Positions 1-11,162 of a stretch of DNA of 64,000 nt are shown piece by piece (position 1 is the first letter of the stretch; the number at the start of each line of letters is the position of its first letter). This DNA comes from Beijerinckiaceae bacterium RH AL1 (GTDB lineage: Bacteria > Pseudomonadota > Alphaproteobacteria > Rhizobiales > Beijerinckiaceae): positions 2,976,597 through 3,040,596 of the forward strand of contig LR590083.2 in assembly GCA_901457705.2 (NCBI GenBank). Reading direction: 5' to 3'. A program made the translations under genes and the position numbers. The notes beneath the pieces were generated by a model that had not been told where the DNA came from, did not search any database, and saw only the letters and a program-made list of their open reading frames with translations.

Positions 1-90
1 CACCTTCTAAGGCTCTCGATGCGTCCTGTCCCGAACGACGAGCGACAGCCCGACGCAGTCGGCGTTCTTGAGGGGTGTGGTTCTCTTCAC

Positions 91-1581
91 GTGAGGTGTC
101 TCAGACTTTCTCGCCGGTCCCGCGCGGCGGTCTTGCGCCGGACGGCATCGTGGATTGTGCCGATGACGATGACGAGCACGCTCGGCGGGTGCCTGGTCGG
201 GCCGAACTACGTCCGTCCCTCGGCGCCGACGCCCGAGCACTTCAAGGAAGCCGCGGCTCCGGCCAAGGGGTGGAAGCGCGTGAGCCCGCTCGACACCATC
301 GACCGCGGCGCGTGGTGGGACGTCTATCGCGATCCGACCCTTTCGGCGCTCGCGTCGCAAGTCGACATCTCGAACCAGTCGGTCGCGTCGGCCGCCGCCA
401 ACTACGTCGCGGCCCGCGAGGCGATCAAGGAGGCGCAAGCGAGCCTTTTTCCGACCGTGACCGCGAGCCACACGACGACGGCCTCGGGCAGCCGCGTGAG
501 CCGCACGACGCTCACCTTCGTGCCGTCGGCGACGGCGACCTGGGACATCGACGTCTGGGGCCGCATCCGCCGCAACGTCGAGGCGAGCGCGGCCGCCGCG
601 CAGGCGAGCGCCGCCGACCTGCAGAACGCCAAGCTCTCCGAGCAGGGTGCGCTGCTCACCGCCTACTACGATCTGCGCGCGACGGACGCGCTGAAAGACC
701 TCTACGACCGCACCGCCGCCGCCTACCAGAAGACGCTCGAGATCACCCGCAACGAGTTCAAGGGCGGCACCGTCTCCGAGGCCGACGTGGTGACGGCACA
801 GACCCAGCTCTACCAGGTGCAGGCCCTGTCGATCGACACCGGCGTCCTGCGCGCGCAGTACGAGCACGCGATCGCCCTGCTGATCGGCCGCCCGCCAGCG
901 GACCTCCGGGTGCAGCGCAACGGCCGGGCGCTGCCGCCCCCGCCCGCGACGCCGATCACCGTGCCCGCGCGCCTGCTGGAGCGCCGCCCCGATGTCGCGG
1001 CGGCCGAGCGGACCCTGCAGCAGGACAGCGCGCTGATCGGCGTCGCGGTCGCCAACTTCTATCCCGACATCAACCTGACCGCGCTGTTCAGCTACACGGC
1101 GGGGCCGCCGCCCGTCTCGATGGCCGGCGCCGCCTGGTCGATCGCCGGCTCGGCGACGCAGCCGATCTTCGACGGCGGCCTGCTCTCGGCGCAGCTCGCC
1201 GCGGCGCGCGCCAACTACGACTCGAGCGTCGCGACCTACCGGCAGACCGTGCTCACCGCCTTCCAGCAGGTGGAGGACGCGCTTGCCGCGATCCGCGTCT
1301 ACGCGGCGGAGGCGGCGAAGGACCGCGAGACCGTGGCGGCGGCGAAGAAGGCGGTGGCCGTCTACCTGAACCAGTACCAGGCCGGCACGGTGGCCTTCAC
1401 CACCGTCGTCACCGCGCAGGCGACGCAGCTCACCGCCGAGGAATCGCTGCTCGCCGTGCAGCAGTCGCAGCTCATCGAGAGCGTGGCCCTGATCCAGGCG
1501 CTCGGCGGCGGCTGGCACGCCGACGAGCTGTCGCCGATCGAGACGCTGACCCCGGTCTCCACCCTGACGCCGCCGCTCTGA
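91..1581 (+). CDS. RND efflux outer membrane factor (NodT/OprM-type lipoprotein)
   Basis: Outer membrane channel of a tripartite efflux pump, about 496 residues. The mature part starts with CLVGPNYVRP, the usual opening of NodT-family lipoproteins, and a lipobox LGGC lies at about residues 31-34. Two TolC-like repeats follow, with the typical sequence ERRPDVAAAERTL near the middle and long helical stretches rich in Ala, Gln and Glu. The GTG at 91 is preferred because a GAGGGG element lies upstream and an Arg-rich n-region precedes the lipobox; an ATG at 19 is in frame but gives an unusual N-terminus. The hydrophobic core of the signal is weak, so the start stays uncertain. It is followed after 30 bases by the adaptor and then two RND pumps, so all four form one operon. 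Drug substrate cannot be read from sequence. Confidence 0.85.
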   Translation: MRCLRLSRRSRAAVLRRTASWIVPMTMTSTLGGCLVGPNYVRPSAPTPEHFKEAAAPAKGWKRVSPLDTIDRGAWWDVYRDPTLSALASQVDISNQSVASAAANYVAAREAIKEAQASLFPTVTASHTTTASGSRVSRTTLTFVPSATATWDIDVWGRIRRNVEASAAAAQASAADLQNAKLSEQGALLTAYYDLRATDALKDLYDRTAAAYQKTLEITRNEFKGGTVSEADVVTAQTQLYQVQALSIDTGVLRAQYEHAIALLIGRPPADLRVQRNGRALPPPPATPITVPARLLERRPDVAAAERTLQQDSALIGVAVANFYPDINLTALFSYTAGPPPVSMAGAAWSIAGSATQPIFDGGLLSAQLAAARANYDSSVATYRQTVLTAFQQVEDALAAIRVYAAEAAKDRETVAAAKKAVAVYLNQYQAGTVAFTTVVTAQATQLTAEESLLAVQQSQLIESVALIQALGGGWHADELSPIETLTPVSTLTPPL

Positions 1582-1611
1582 CGCCGACGCCCGAGAGGAA
1601 CGCACGACGCC

Positions 1612-2898
1612 TTGACCCGCAACGAGATCGACCAACCGAAGCCCGGCACCGAACGGCCGGTGCGCCATGACGAGCCCGGCCGCAACGAGCAGCCGGGCTG
1701 GGACGCGCCGCCGCGCTCGCGGACGCGACGCGGCCTGTCGTTCATCGGCACGACGCTGACGGTCATCATCATCGGCGCGGCCGTGTTCTACGCCTACAAG
1801 ACGCTCATCCCGCACGGCGAGAAACCGCCGCAGAAGGCCGGCGCCGGCGGACCGCCGCCGACGGTCGGCGTCGCCACGATCGGCCGCGGCGACATCGAGG
1901 TCGACGTCGAGGCGCTCGGCACCGTGACGCCGATCGCCAACATCACCGTGAAGACGCAGATCAACGGCGTGCTCACCGAGGTCGGCTTCAAGGAAGGCCA
2001 GATGGTGAAGGCGGGCGACTTCCTCGCCCAGATCGATCCGCGGCCCTACCTCGCGCTCTTGCACCAGTACGAGGGCCAGCTCGCCCACGACCAGGGCCTG
2101 CTCGACGAGGCGATCGTCGACGCCAAGCGCTACGCCACCCTGCTCGCCCAGACCTCGATCGCCAGGCAGCAGGCCGAGGACCAGAAATACGTCGTCGAGC
2201 AGGACCAGGGCCAGGTCCAGTCCGACAAGGGCCTCATCGAGGCGCAGAAGGTGAACCTCGCCTTCTGCCACATCACCGCGCCCGTCACGGGTCGCGTCGG
2301 CCTGCGCCAGGTCGACCCCGGCAACTACGTGCAGACGAGCGACACCAACGGCATCGTCGTGCTGACGCAGCTGCAGCCGATCTCGGTCATCTTCTCGATT
2401 CCCGAGAACGTCATCCCCGAGGTCGCCGACGCGCAGGCGAGGTCCAAGGAGAAGCTGCAGGCCACCGCCTTCGACCAAGCCGACCAGAAGTCGCTCGAGG
2501 TCGGCCGGCTCGAGACGCTCGACAACACGATCGACACGACGACGGGCCAGCTCAAGGCGCGCGCCGTCTTCGAGGACACCGACAATCATTTGTACCCGAA
2601 CCAGTTCGTCAACATCCACCTGAAGATCGGCGAGCTGACCAACGTCATCGTCGTGCCGACGGCCGCCGTGCAGCGCGGCACGCCGGGCACCTTCGTCTAT
2701 GCCGTCGGCGCCGACGACAAGATCGTGATGAAGAAGATCGTGCTGGGGCCGACGCAGGGCGCGACGGTCGCCGTCACCAGCGGCCTACAGCCGGGCGACC
2801 GTGTCGTCACCGACGGCAGCGATAGGCTGCGCGACGGGCTCAAGGTGAACGTCGCCGGCGCGCCGCACCAGCATGCCGGCCACCATGGCAAGCCCTAG
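1612..2898 (+). CDS. mdtA: RND efflux periplasmic adaptor (MdtA-like)
   Basis: Membrane fusion protein bridging the outer membrane channel and the RND pumps, 428 residues. It has a Pro/Arg-rich cytoplasmic start (about 1-42), one transmembrane anchor (about 43-62), a barrel-sandwich/lipoyl half beginning near VDVEALGTVTP, a coiled-coil hairpin (about 140-210, rich in Gln, Asp and Glu), the second lipoyl half, and a beta-barrel and C-terminal domain ending in a His-rich tail. The start is TTG with a GAGAGGA element 13 bases upstream; no ATG fits the anchor. Pairing with two different downstream RND genes is the MdtABC arrangement, where the pump can be a heteromer. Confidence 0.85.
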   Translation: MTRNEIDQPKPGTERPVRHDEPGRNEQPGWDAPPRSRTRRGLSFIGTTLTVIIIGAAVFYAYKTLIPHGEKPPQKAGAGGPPPTVGVATIGRGDIEVDVEALGTVTPIANITVKTQINGVLTEVGFKEGQMVKAGDFLAQIDPRPYLALLHQYEGQLAHDQGLLDEAIVDAKRYATLLAQTSIARQQAEDQKYVVEQDQGQVQSDKGLIEAQKVNLAFCHITAPVTGRVGLRQVDPGNYVQTSDTNGIVVLTQLQPISVIFSIPENVIPEVADAQARSKEKLQATAFDQADQKSLEVGRLETLDNTIDTTTGQLKARAVFEDTDNHLYPNQFVNIHLKIGELTNVIVVPTAAVQRGTPGTFVYAVGADDKIVMKKIVLGPTQGATVAVTSGLQPGDRVVTDGSDRLRDGLKVNVAGAPHQHAGHHGKP

Positions 2899-2916
2899 CG
2901 GCGGCGGGGTGTCGCG

Positions 2917-5900
2917 GTGAACCCGTCACGCCTCTTCATCCTGCGGCCGGTCGCCACCACGCTCCTGATGGCGGCGATCCTCCTGTCGGGTCTCTTCGCC
3001 TACCGCTTCCTGGCGCTCTCGGCGCTGCCCGAGGTCGACTACCCGACGATCCAGGTGCAGACGTTCTACCCCGGCGCCAGCCCCGAGGTGATGACCTCGT
3101 CGGTCACGGCGCCGCTCGAGCGGCAGTTCGGCGAGATGCCGGGCCTCTCGCAGATGACCTCGGCGAGCTCTGGCGGCGCCTCCGTCATCACCATGCAGTT
3201 CAGCTTGAGCCTGAACATCGACGTCGCCGAGCAGGAGGTGCAGGCGGCGATCAACGCAGCGCAGAACTTCCTGCCGAGCGACCTGCCGACACCGCCCGTC
3301 TACGCCAAGATCAACCCGGCCGACGCGCCGATCATGACGCTGGCGATCACCTCCGACACGATGAAGCTGACCGACCTCGAGGACATCGCCGAGACGCGGC
3401 TCGGGCAGAAGATCTCGCAGGAGAACGGCGTCGGCCTCGTCAGCGTCAGCGGCGGCCATCGCCCCGCCATCCGCGTGCAGCTCGACCCGCAGAAGCTCGC
3501 CGCGCACGGCATCGCGATCGACGATATCCGCACCGTCATCGGCAACGTCAACGTCAACACGCCGAAGGGCAACTTCGACGGCCCGGCGCAGGCCTCGACG
3601 ATAAACGCCAACGACCAGATCTACGACCCGAAGGAGCTCGGCCGCACGATCGTCGCCTATCGCAACGGCAATCCCGTGCGGCTCGACGACGTCGCGACGA
3701 CGGTGAGCGGGCCGGAGAACGACAAGATCGCGGCGTGGGCCAACAAGACGCCCGCCATCGTGCTCAACATCCAGCGGCAGCCCGGCGCCAACGTCATCCA
3801 GGTCGTCGACCAGATCAAGGCGCTCCTGCCGAAGCTCGAGTCGGGCCTGCCGGCCGAGCTCAAGATCGACATTTTGAGCGATCGCACGGTCACGATCCGC
3901 GCCTCGATCGCCGACGTCGAGTTCGAGCTTGGCCTCGCCATCGTGCTCGTCGTGCTGGTGATCTTCGTCTTCCTGCGCAACCTGCCCGCGACGATCATCC
4001 CGAGCCTCTCCGTGCCGCTCTCGCTCGTCGGCACGCTGGTGGCGATGTACCTTCTGAACTTCAGCCTCGACAACCTGTCCCTGATGGCGCTGACCATCTC
4101 GACCGGCTTCGTCGTCGACGACGCGATCGTGATGATCGAGAACATCGCCCGTTTCGTCGAGGAGGGCGAGGACCCGCTCGCCGCCGCGCTGAAGGGCTCG
4201 GAGCAGATCGGCTTCACGATCATCTCGCTCACCGTCTCGCTGCTCGCGGTGCTGATCCCGCTTCTGTTCATGGGCGACGTGGTCGGGCGACTCTTCCACG
4301 AGTTCGCGATCACGCTGGCGGTGACGATCGTCATCTCGGCCGTCGTCTCGCTGACGCTCGTGCCGATGATGTGCGCCAAGCTCCTGCGCCATCGCCCGGA
4401 GAGCGAGCGCGGCTGGTTCGACAGGCGCGCCGAGGCGGTGATCGACGGCACCATCGCGGTCTACGCCCGCCTGCTGCGCGTCGTCTTGAACCATCAGCCG
4501 CTCACGCTCCTCGTTGCCCTGGCGACGCTGGCGCTCACCGTGTTTCTCTACATCGACATTCCAAAAGGCTTCTTCCCGACGCAGGACACCGGCGAGATCG
4601 AGGCCGTCTCCGAGGCCGCGCAGACGATCTCCTTCAAGGCGCTGAGCGACAAGCAGCGCGCGCTCGCCGACGTCATTTTGGAGAACGGCGCGGTCGAGAA
4701 CGTCGAGTCCTTCGTCGGCATCGACCAGAACAACACGACGCCGAACTCCGGCCGCGTCTTCATCACCTTGAAGCCGCTCGAGGTGCGCCAGCGCAGCGTC
4801 ACGACGGTCATCGCCGAGCTGCGCCGCGCCGTCGCCGCGGTGCCGGGCATCAGCCTCTACATGCAGCCGGTGCAGGACCTGACGATCGACTCCACCGTCA
4901 CCCGCGCCCAGTACCATCTTGCGATCGAGAATCCCGACATCGGCGTGCTGTCGACCTGGGTCCCGCGCTTCGTCGACGCGTTGAAGGCACGGCCCGAGCT
5001 CGCCAATGTCGCGAGCGATCTCGCGGACGGCGGCAAGGCCGTCGACCTCACGATCGACCGCAAGACCGCGAGCCGCTTCGGCATCACGCCGGCCTCGATC
5101 GACAACCTGCTCTACGACGCCTTCGGCCAGCGCATCGTCTCGACGATCTACACGCAGTCGAACCAGTACCGCGTGATCATGGAGGTCGCGCCCGACCTGC
5201 AGAAGGATCTCGCAGCGCTGCGGATGTTCTACCTGCCCTCGTCGCTGTCGACGACGAACGGCCAGGTCGCGCTGAGCGACCTCGTGCACGTGCACGAGCG
5301 CACCGGGCCGCTGCAGATCTCGCACTACAGCCAGTTCCCGTCGGCCAACATCTCGTTCGACGTCGCGCCCGGCGGCTCGCTCGGCGCAGCCGTCGATGCC
5401 GTGCAGGACGTGCAGGCGCAGCTCGACCTGCCGGCAAGCTTCGTCGTCTCGATGCAGGGCAGCGCCGCGGCGTTCTCGGCCTCGCTGAGCAACCAGCTCA
5501 TCCTGATCGTCGCTGCGATCGCGACGATGTATATCGTGCTGGGCGTGCTCTACGAGAGCTTCATCCACCCGATCACCATCCTCTCCACCCTGCCGTCGGC
5601 GGGCGTCGGCGCGCTGCTGGCGCTGCGCATCGTCGGCAGCGAGCTCGACGTCATCGCGATCATCGGCATCATCCTGCTCATCGGCATCGTGAAGAAGAAC
5701 GCGATCATGATGGTCGACTTCGCGCTCGAGGCCGAGCACGAGCAGGGCCTGTCGCCGCGGGAAGCCATCTACCAGGCCTGCCTCCTGCGCTTCCGCCCGA
5801 TCCTGATGACCACGCTCGCCGCCATGCTCGGCGCCGTGCCGCTGATGCTCGGCACCGGCGTCGGCTCGGAGCTGCGCCGGCCACTCGGCATCGCCATCGT

Positions 5901-6033
5901 CGGCGGCCTCACCGTCAGCCAGGTGCTGACGCTGTTCTCGACGCCGGTGATCTACCTCGCCTTCGAGCGCCTCGGCACCCGCTTCAGGCGCCGGCCACCG
6001 GAGCCGCGGCTCGCCGCGGAGCCCGGCGAATGA
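2917..6033 (+). CDS. mdtB: RND multidrug efflux permease, first of two (MdtB-like)
   Basis: Inner membrane proton-driven efflux pump of 1038 residues, the full AcrB/MdtB length. It begins with the conserved [17 protein letters not shown], has TM helices near 12-30, 335-500 and 860-1030, and two large periplasmic loops. The TM4 proton-relay acids are visible in the segment ending [13 protein letters not shown]. The start is GTG at 2917. It overlaps the next RND gene by the four bases ATGA, indicating translational coupling. Substrate range is unknown; MdtBC-type pumps handle bile salts, novobiocin and similar amphiphiles in enterobacteria. Confidence 0.9.
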   Translation: MNPSRLFILRPVATTLLMAAILLSGLFAYRFLALSALPEVDYPTIQVQTFYPGASPEVMTSSVTAPLERQFGEMPGLSQMTSASSGGASVITMQFSLSLNIDVAEQEVQAAINAAQNFLPSDLPTPPVYAKINPADAPIMTLAITSDTMKLTDLEDIAETRLGQKISQENGVGLVSVSGGHRPAIRVQLDPQKLAAHGIAIDDIRTVIGNVNVNTPKGNFDGPAQASTINANDQIYDPKELGRTIVAYRNGNPVRLDDVATTVSGPENDKIAAWANKTPAIVLNIQRQPGANVIQVVDQIKALLPKLESGLPAELKIDILSDRTVTIRASIADVEFELGLAIVLVVLVIFVFLRNLPATIIPSLSVPLSLVGTLVAMYLLNFSLDNLSLMALTISTGFVVDDAIVMIENIARFVEEGEDPLAAALKGSEQIGFTIISLTVSLLAVLIPLLFMGDVVGRLFHEFAITLAVTIVISAVVSLTLVPMMCAKLLRHRPESERGWFDRRAEAVIDGTIAVYARLLRVVLNHQPLTLLVALATLALTVFLYIDIPKGFFPTQDTGEIEAVSEAAQTISFKALSDKQRALADVILENGAVENVESFVGIDQNNTTPNSGRVFITLKPLEVRQRSVTTVIAELRRAVAAVPGISLYMQPVQDLTIDSTVTRAQYHLAIENPDIGVLSTWVPRFVDALKARPELANVASDLADGGKAVDLTIDRKTASRFGITPASIDNLLYDAFGQRIVSTIYTQSNQYRVIMEVAPDLQKDLAALRMFYLPSSLSTTNGQVALSDLVHVHERTGPLQISHYSQFPSANISFDVAPGGSLGAAVDAVQDVQAQLDLPASFVVSMQGSAAAFSASLSNQLILIVAAIATMYIVLGVLYESFIHPITILSTLPSAGVGALLALRIVGSELDVIAIIGIILLIGIVKKNAIMMVDFALEAEHEQGLSPREAIYQACLLRFRPILMTTLAAMLGAVPLMLGTGVGSELRRPLGIAIVGGLTVSQVLTLFSTPVIYLAFERLGTRFRRRPPEPRLAAEPGE

Positions 6034-9000
6034 ACATCGCCAAGCTCTTCATCCTGCGGCCGGTGGCGACGACGCTGCTCACGATCGGCATCGCGATCTC
6101 CGGCATCATCGCCTTCCCGCTGCTGCCCGTCTCGCCGCTGCCGCAGATCGACTTCCCGACGATCCTCGTCACCGCGCAGCTGCCCGGCGCCAGCCCAGAC
6201 ACGGTGGCGAGCAGCGTCGCCGAGCCGCTCGAGCGCCACCTCGGCCAGATCGCCGACGTCACCGAGATGACCTCGCAGTCCTCGGTCGGCCAGACGCGCA
6301 TCACGCTGCAGTTCGATCTGTCGCGCGACATCAACGGCGCGGCGCGCGACGTCGAGGCGGCGATCAACGCCGCGCGCGCCGACCTGCCGACCAACCTGCC
6401 GAGCAACCCGATCTATCGGAAGCTGAACCCCGCGGATGCGCCGATCCTCGTCTTCGCGCTGACCTCGCCGACGATGACACAGGGCCAGATCTACGACGCG
6501 GCGAGCAACGTGCTGCAGCAGCGCCTGTCGCAGCTCGACGGCGTCGGCCAGGTCGAGATCGGCGGCTCGTCGCTGCCGGCGGTCCGCGTCGAGCTCAACC
6601 CGCTGAAGCTCTACAAGTACGGCATCGGGCTCGAGGACGTGCGCGCCGCGCTCGCGTCGGCCAACGCCAACAGCCCGAAGGGCGCGATCGAGTCCAATTC
6701 GACGCGCATCCAGATCTACACCAACGACCAGGCGAGCAAGGCGGCCGACTTCAAGGGCCTCGTCATCGCCTATCGCAACGGCAACCCGGTCTTTCTCTCC
6801 GATGTCGCGGATGTCGTCGACGGCGTGCAGGACATCCGCAACCGCGGGCTCGCCGGCGACAAGCGCTCGATCCTGGTGATCATCTTCCGGCAGCCCGGCG
6901 CCAACATCATCGACACGATCAACACGATCAAGAGCGAGCTCAACCACCTCAAGGCGGCGATGCCGGCCTCGATCGACGTCATCACCGCGATCGACCGCAG
7001 CACGACGATCTCGGCCTCGCTGCACGACACCGAGAAGACGCTGGTGATCGCCGTCGTCATGGTCATCGCGATCGTCGCGATCTTCCTGCTCGACTGGCGC
7101 GCCACCCTGGTGCCGAGCGTCGCGGTGCCGATCTCGATCATCGGCACGTTCGGGATCATGTACCTGCTCGGCTTCAGCCTCGACATCTTCTCTTTGATGG
7201 CGCTGACGATCTCGACCGGCTTCGTCGTCGACGACGCGATCGTCGTGCTCGAGAACATCGCCCGCCACGTCGAGGAGGGCGTGCCGCGGCTCGAGGCGTC
7301 GCTGCGCGGCGCTCGCGAGGTCGCCTTCACCGTCATCTCGATCAGCCTGTCGCTGATCGCCGTGTTCACGCCGATCCTGTTGATGAGCGGCATCCTCGGC
7401 CGCCTGTTCCGCGAGTTCGCGCTCACGCTGACGGTGGCGATCCTCGTCTCGCTCGTCGTCTCGCTGACGACGACGCCGATGCTCTGCTCGCTCCTGCTCA
7501 AGCGTCGCGACGTGCCGCGCAACAAGCGGCGCTGGACGCCCTTCGCGCTGATCCTGCGCGGCTACGAGCACAGCCTGCAGTGGTCGCTGCGCCACCCCGT
7601 CATCATGGTCTCGATCTTCCTCGCCACGATCGCGCTCACCGGCATTCTTTACGTGGCGATACCGAAGGGCTTCTTCCCGCAGGAGGACACCGGGCGCCTC
7701 GTCGGGGCGATCCAGGCCGACCAGGCGATCTCCTTCCAGGCGATGGAGAAGAAGCTCGCGGAGAGCATGAAGATCGTCGAGCGCGATCCGGCCGTGCAGA
7801 CCGTCGTCGGCTTCACCGGCGTCGGCAGCGGCGGCGGCCCGAGCGCCGCGCTCAACTCGGCCACCGTCTTCGTCGCGCTGAAGGACCTGTCGCAGCGCGA
7901 CGCGAGCGCCGATGAGGTGATCGCCCGCCTGCGCGGGCCGCTGACGCGGATCGCCGGCGCCAGGCTCTACCTGCAGCCGGTGCAGGACGTGCGCATGGGC
8001 GGCCGCTCGTCGAATGCGCAGTACCAGTACACGCTGCAGGGCGACTCCACGGCGGAGCTCTACGAATGGGCGCCGAAGCTGATGACGGAGATGCAGAGCC
8101 TGCCCTCGCTCACCGACGTCAGCTCCGACCAGCAGCAGAAGGGCCTCGAGACCGACCTGACGATCGATCGCGACGCGGCGGCGCGGCTCGGCCTGACGGA
8201 GAGCCAGATCGACAACACGCTCTACGACGCCTTCGGCCAGCGCGAGGTGTCGACGATCTACAGCACGGTCAACCAGTACCACGTGGTGATGGAGGCGGCG
8301 CCGCGCTTCTGGCAATATCCGGACTCGTTGAAGCAGGTCTACATCTCGACCTTTGGCGGCACGCCGAGCGGCACGGCGACGACGCAGGCGCCGTCAGGCA
8401 CGGTGGCCACGACGCAGACGCCGCCGCCTGCCGCGCAGACGACGATCACGTCGGCGGTCGCGACGGGCGCCACGGCGCCGATCGCCGCGACGAGCTTCGT
8501 GTCGCCGGTCACGATCTCCACCCAGGCGGCAAGCAGCGGCACGACGAGCGCGGTGAGCACGGCGCGCAACGCCTCGACGAATGCGATCGGCAACTCGGGC
8601 AATGCGTCGGCCTCGGCGGGCTCGGCCGACAGCACCAGCGCCGAGAAGATGGTCCCGCTCGGCGCGCTCGCCCGCTACGCGGCGGGCCACACGCCGCTGC
8701 AGATCTCGCATCAGGGCCCGTTCGTCGCGGCGACGATCTCGTTCAATCTCGCCCTCGGCACCTCGCTCGGCGAGGCGGCGGACCAGATCAAGGCGGCGCA
8801 GGAGCGCATCCGCATGCCGGCGACGATCCGCGGCAGCCTGACCGGCACCGCGCAGCTCTTCGCCAAGTCGCTGCAGGACGAGCCGATCCTGGTGCTCGCC
8901 GCGCTCATCGCCGTCTACATCGTGCTCGGCGTGCTCTACGAGAGCTACGTGCACCCGATCACCATCCTCTCGACGCTGCCGTCGGCCGGCGTCGGCGCGC

Positions 9001-9386
9001 TGATCACGCTGATGGCGTTCAAGAGCCAGTTCACGATCATCGCGCTGATCGGCGTGATCCTGCTGATCGGCATCGTGAAGAAGAACGCCATCCTGCTCAT
9101 CGACTTCGCGATCGAGGCGGAGCGCGAAGGCGATCTCACCTCGCGCGAGGCCATCGTGCAGGCCTGCCTTCTGCGCTTCCGCCCGATCCTGATGACGACG
9201 CTCGCCGCCATCGTCGGCGCCGTCCCGCTCGCCTTCAGCGCCGGCTACGGCTTCGAGATCCGCCAGCCGCTCGGCCTCGCGATCGTCGGCGGCCTCATCG
9301 TGAGCCAGCTGCTCACGCTCTACACGACGCCGGTGCTCTACCTGCTGCTGGACAAGCTCACGACGCGGCGCAAGCTGGCGCACTGA
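6030..9386 (+). CDS. mdtC: RND multidrug efflux permease, second of two (MdtC-like) with a low-complexity insert
   Basis: Second RND pump, 1118 residues, about 80 longer than its neighbour. It shares the [16 protein letters not shown] start, the TM4 segment with paired Asp residues ([13 protein letters not shown]) and the C-terminal [14 protein letters not shown] segment. The extra length is an Ala/Thr/Ser/Pro-rich run at about residues 778-871 that the MdtB-like paralogue lacks, placed in the second periplasmic loop just before the conserved segment [20 protein letters not shown]. The run contains no Cys, and acidic residues appear only at its very end. It starts at the ATG overlapping the stop of mdtB and is the last gene of the efflux operon. 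Confidence 0.9.
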   Translation: MNIAKLFILRPVATTLLTIGIAISGIIAFPLLPVSPLPQIDFPTILVTAQLPGASPDTVASSVAEPLERHLGQIADVTEMTSQSSVGQTRITLQFDLSRDINGAARDVEAAINAARADLPTNLPSNPIYRKLNPADAPILVFALTSPTMTQGQIYDAASNVLQQRLSQLDGVGQVEIGGSSLPAVRVELNPLKLYKYGIGLEDVRAALASANANSPKGAIESNSTRIQIYTNDQASKAADFKGLVIAYRNGNPVFLSDVADVVDGVQDIRNRGLAGDKRSILVIIFRQPGANIIDTINTIKSELNHLKAAMPASIDVITAIDRSTTISASLHDTEKTLVIAVVMVIAIVAIFLLDWRATLVPSVAVPISIIGTFGIMYLLGFSLDIFSLMALTISTGFVVDDAIVVLENIARHVEEGVPRLEASLRGAREVAFTVISISLSLIAVFTPILLMSGILGRLFREFALTLTVAILVSLVVSLTTTPMLCSLLLKRRDVPRNKRRWTPFALILRGYEHSLQWSLRHPVIMVSIFLATIALTGILYVAIPKGFFPQEDTGRLVGAIQADQAISFQAMEKKLAESMKIVERDPAVQTVVGFTGVGSGGGPSAALNSATVFVALKDLSQRDASADEVIARLRGPLTRIAGARLYLQPVQDVRMGGRSSNAQYQYTLQGDSTAELYEWAPKLMTEMQSLPSLTDVSSDQQQKGLETDLTIDRDAAARLGLTESQIDNTLYDAFGQREVSTIYSTVNQYHVVMEAAPRFWQYPDSLKQVYISTFGGTPSGTATTQAPSGTVATTQTPPPAAQTTITSAVATGATAPIAATSFVSPVTISTQAASSGTTSAVSTARNASTNAIGNSGNASASAGSADSTSAEKMVPLGALARYAAGHTPLQISHQGPFVAATISFNLALGTSLGEAADQIKAAQERIRMPATIRGSLTGTAQLFAKSLQDEPILVLAALIAVYIVLGVLYESYVHPITILSTLPSAGVGALITLMAFKSQFTIIALIGVILLIGIVKKNAILLIDFAIEAEREGDLTSREAIVQACLLRFRPILMTTLAAIVGAVPLAFSAGYGFEIRQPLGLAIVGGLIVSQLLTLYTTPVLYLLLDKLTTRRKLAH

Positions 9387-9503
9387 CGGACCCGGGTCGG
9401 CAGCGCTTAGTCCCGACTGAGGACGTGCTGTTCTCGTTTGCTTTAAGTCCCGCCCTGCATCCTTGCCCCTCGGGGTTGATCAGCCGAGCCACCGGTGGCC
9501 CTA

Positions 9504-10211
9504 TCAAGCTTCGTCAAAATGCTGGAACTCTGCACCGTAAAGATTCATCTCGATCATTTCGCGTCCCAAGTCATCGGAGATGAACGGATGGTGAGCATTT
9601 ATAAAACTGCGGTCGACCCACATTTGTCGTTCGCCTATAGCTTCGCGATCGAATATAACGGGCGCGTTGCTCTTTGGTTGATTTGTTAAGGTTCCGCTAA
9701 AATCCCACAAGCGTGGGGCGGTACTCCCGTCGGGATTGATGACGGCGGCACGAGGTTGATGGGTATCTTCCGCACTGACAAAGTCAAAATGCTGCCCAAC
9801 GACGAGCCAGTAGCTTCGCGCAACGGGTGCTTCACCAATTTCAAAAGGTCGAGGGCTAATGTAGACGTCTACTGGTAGGAATTGATGAACACCGGGCTCC
9901 GCGTGCTCCATGACATCGCGAACGCGCTCCGATATAAGCATGGTGTCGTGTGTCACACCAACGTCAACAACATGGACCGACTGCTTGCCGCACCTGCGAA
10001 CCATGCGCGGAACAGTTTCAGGATCCACGGCACACCCGACGGTCATAGGGTTGCTTTTTCTAGTTGCTAACCAATCCACTTTGTTCGGATGAAGAAACTC
10101 GACGGATGGCTTTTGCACGCCGAGCACAAAAAGCCGAAGCGGCCGATTCGGGTCGATGATCTCATACCCGCCCGAGATCCTCTGACCTTTGTCTTTGAGC
10201 CTGTAAACCAT
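9504..10211 (-). CDS. Imm11/DUF1629-like immunity protein, intact copy
   Basis: A 235-residue soluble protein starting MVYRLKDKGQRISGGYEIID. The C-terminal part, with RQMWVDRSFI, HHPFISDDLGREM and a final LYGAEFQHFDEA, resembles the Imm11 (DUF1629, MXAN_0049-type) family, whose members end in a Trp-Asp-Arg / iSdel / GfeF pattern. Those proteins protect against polymorphic toxins. The ATG at 10211 is chosen because it matches the start of the neighbouring paralogue and has a GAGA element upstream; an in-frame ATG at 10289 would add 26 unlike residues. Base composition is less GC-rich than the flanks, which suggests acquisition. No toxin gene is visible nearby, so it may be an orphan immunity gene. 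The family call is by eye. Confidence 0.6.
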   Translation of the reverse strand: MVYRLKDKGQRISGGYEIIDPNRPLRLFVLGVQKPSVEFLHPNKVDWLATRKSNPMTVGCAVDPETVPRMVRRCGKQSVHVVDVGVTHDTMLISERVRDVMEHAEPGVHQFLPVDVYISPRPFEIGEAPVARSYWLVVGQHFDFVSAEDTHQPRAAVINPDGSTAPRLWDFSGTLTNQPKSNAPVIFDREAIGERQMWVDRSFINAHHPFISDDLGREMIEMNLYGAEFQHFDEA

Positions 10212-10285
10212 GCCGCAGCGTCTCTTTCGCGAATAGATCGCGTCCGCCCTTCGGGGGTCATCAGTGTGACACGTACCGGCGCAAT

Positions 10286-10992
10286 TCAAACTTCATCAAA
10301 ATGCTGGAACTCGGCACCGTAGAGATCCATCTCGAGCAAGGCACGTCCCAAATCGTCGGAGATGAACGGATTTTGACGGTGAATGAAGTTACGGTCGACC
10401 CACATCTGCCGTCCGCCTATAGCTTCCCGATCGAATATAACCGGCGCGTCGCTCTTCGGTTGATTTGTTAGGAGTCCGTTAAAGTCCCACATTCCCGGTT
10501 CGGTACTTCCGTCGGCACGGGTAATAACAGCACGAGGCTGGTGGGTATGTTCCGCGTTGACGAAATCGAAATGCTGCCCCACGACAAGCCAGTAGCTTCG
10601 CGCAACGGGTGCTTCACCAGTTTCGAAAGGTCGAGGGCCGAGGTAGATGTCAACAGGCAGAAACTGATGGACACCGGGTTCCGCGCGCTCCATGACATCG
10701 CGGACACGCTCGGAAATGAGCATCGTGTCATGTGTCGCATCGACATCAACGACACGGACCAACTGCTTGGCGCACCAGCGCGCCATACGCGGAACGGTAT
10801 TCGGATCCACGGCGCATCCGACAGTCATCGGATTGCTTTTTCTCTTCGCTCGCCAATCGACTTTATCTGGACAGAGAACTTGACGGATGGCTCTTGTACG
10901 CCGAAGAGGCCGAACCTCAGTTGTCGATCCGGATCAATGATCTCATATCCTGCCGAGATTTTCAGAGCTCTGTCTTTTAGTTTGTAGACCAT
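10286..10992 (-). pseudogene. Imm11/DUF1629-like gene, second tandem copy, frameshifted
   Basis: Paralogue of the gene just downstream, alike over its full length (707 against 708 bases). It opens MVYKLKDRALKISAGYEIID after a GGAGAGAG ribosome binding site. A single base is missing near position 10877, in the codon aligned with Phe of EFLHP in the intact copy. Restoring it joins VKF to LCPDKVDWRAKRKSNPMTVG and gives a continuous 235-residue protein. As written, translation stops after 55 residues; an internal ATG at 10828 could still give a 180-residue fragment. It may be a decayed duplicate or a read error. Confidence 0.65.
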
Positions 10993-11162
10993 GCCGCGGC
11001 CTCTCTCCAGCTTGTGATCGCCCGGATGAAGCGACGAAGTATCGCGCATTTATGCCACAAATAGACCACGCCAGTCTCCTAAATGAAGTCATCGACGAAT
11101 ACTTACGGGCTGAGATTACCATTTTCTTGCCGACGTCGACGCCCCTGAATCAATCAACGGCC

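Noticed and set aside
7-2619. 870-residue open frame on the minus strand
   Set aside because: It is a mirror of the efflux genes on the plus strand, rich in Arg, Asp and Val with no motifs, as expected for the antisense of high-GC coding DNA.
3735-6029. Fusion of mdtB antiframe and mdtC into one 1883-residue protein
   Set aside because: The upstream part is an out-of-frame shadow of mdtB; mdtC starts at its own ATG with the standard N-terminus.
2926-8315. Long minus-strand frames across the two RND genes
   Set aside because: Low-complexity Arg/Asp-rich translations opposite clear RND pumps.
9882-10322. Short plus-strand ORFs in the Imm11-like island
   Set aside because: They are shadows of the minus-strand pair, which keep sequence similarity to each other only in the minus frame.
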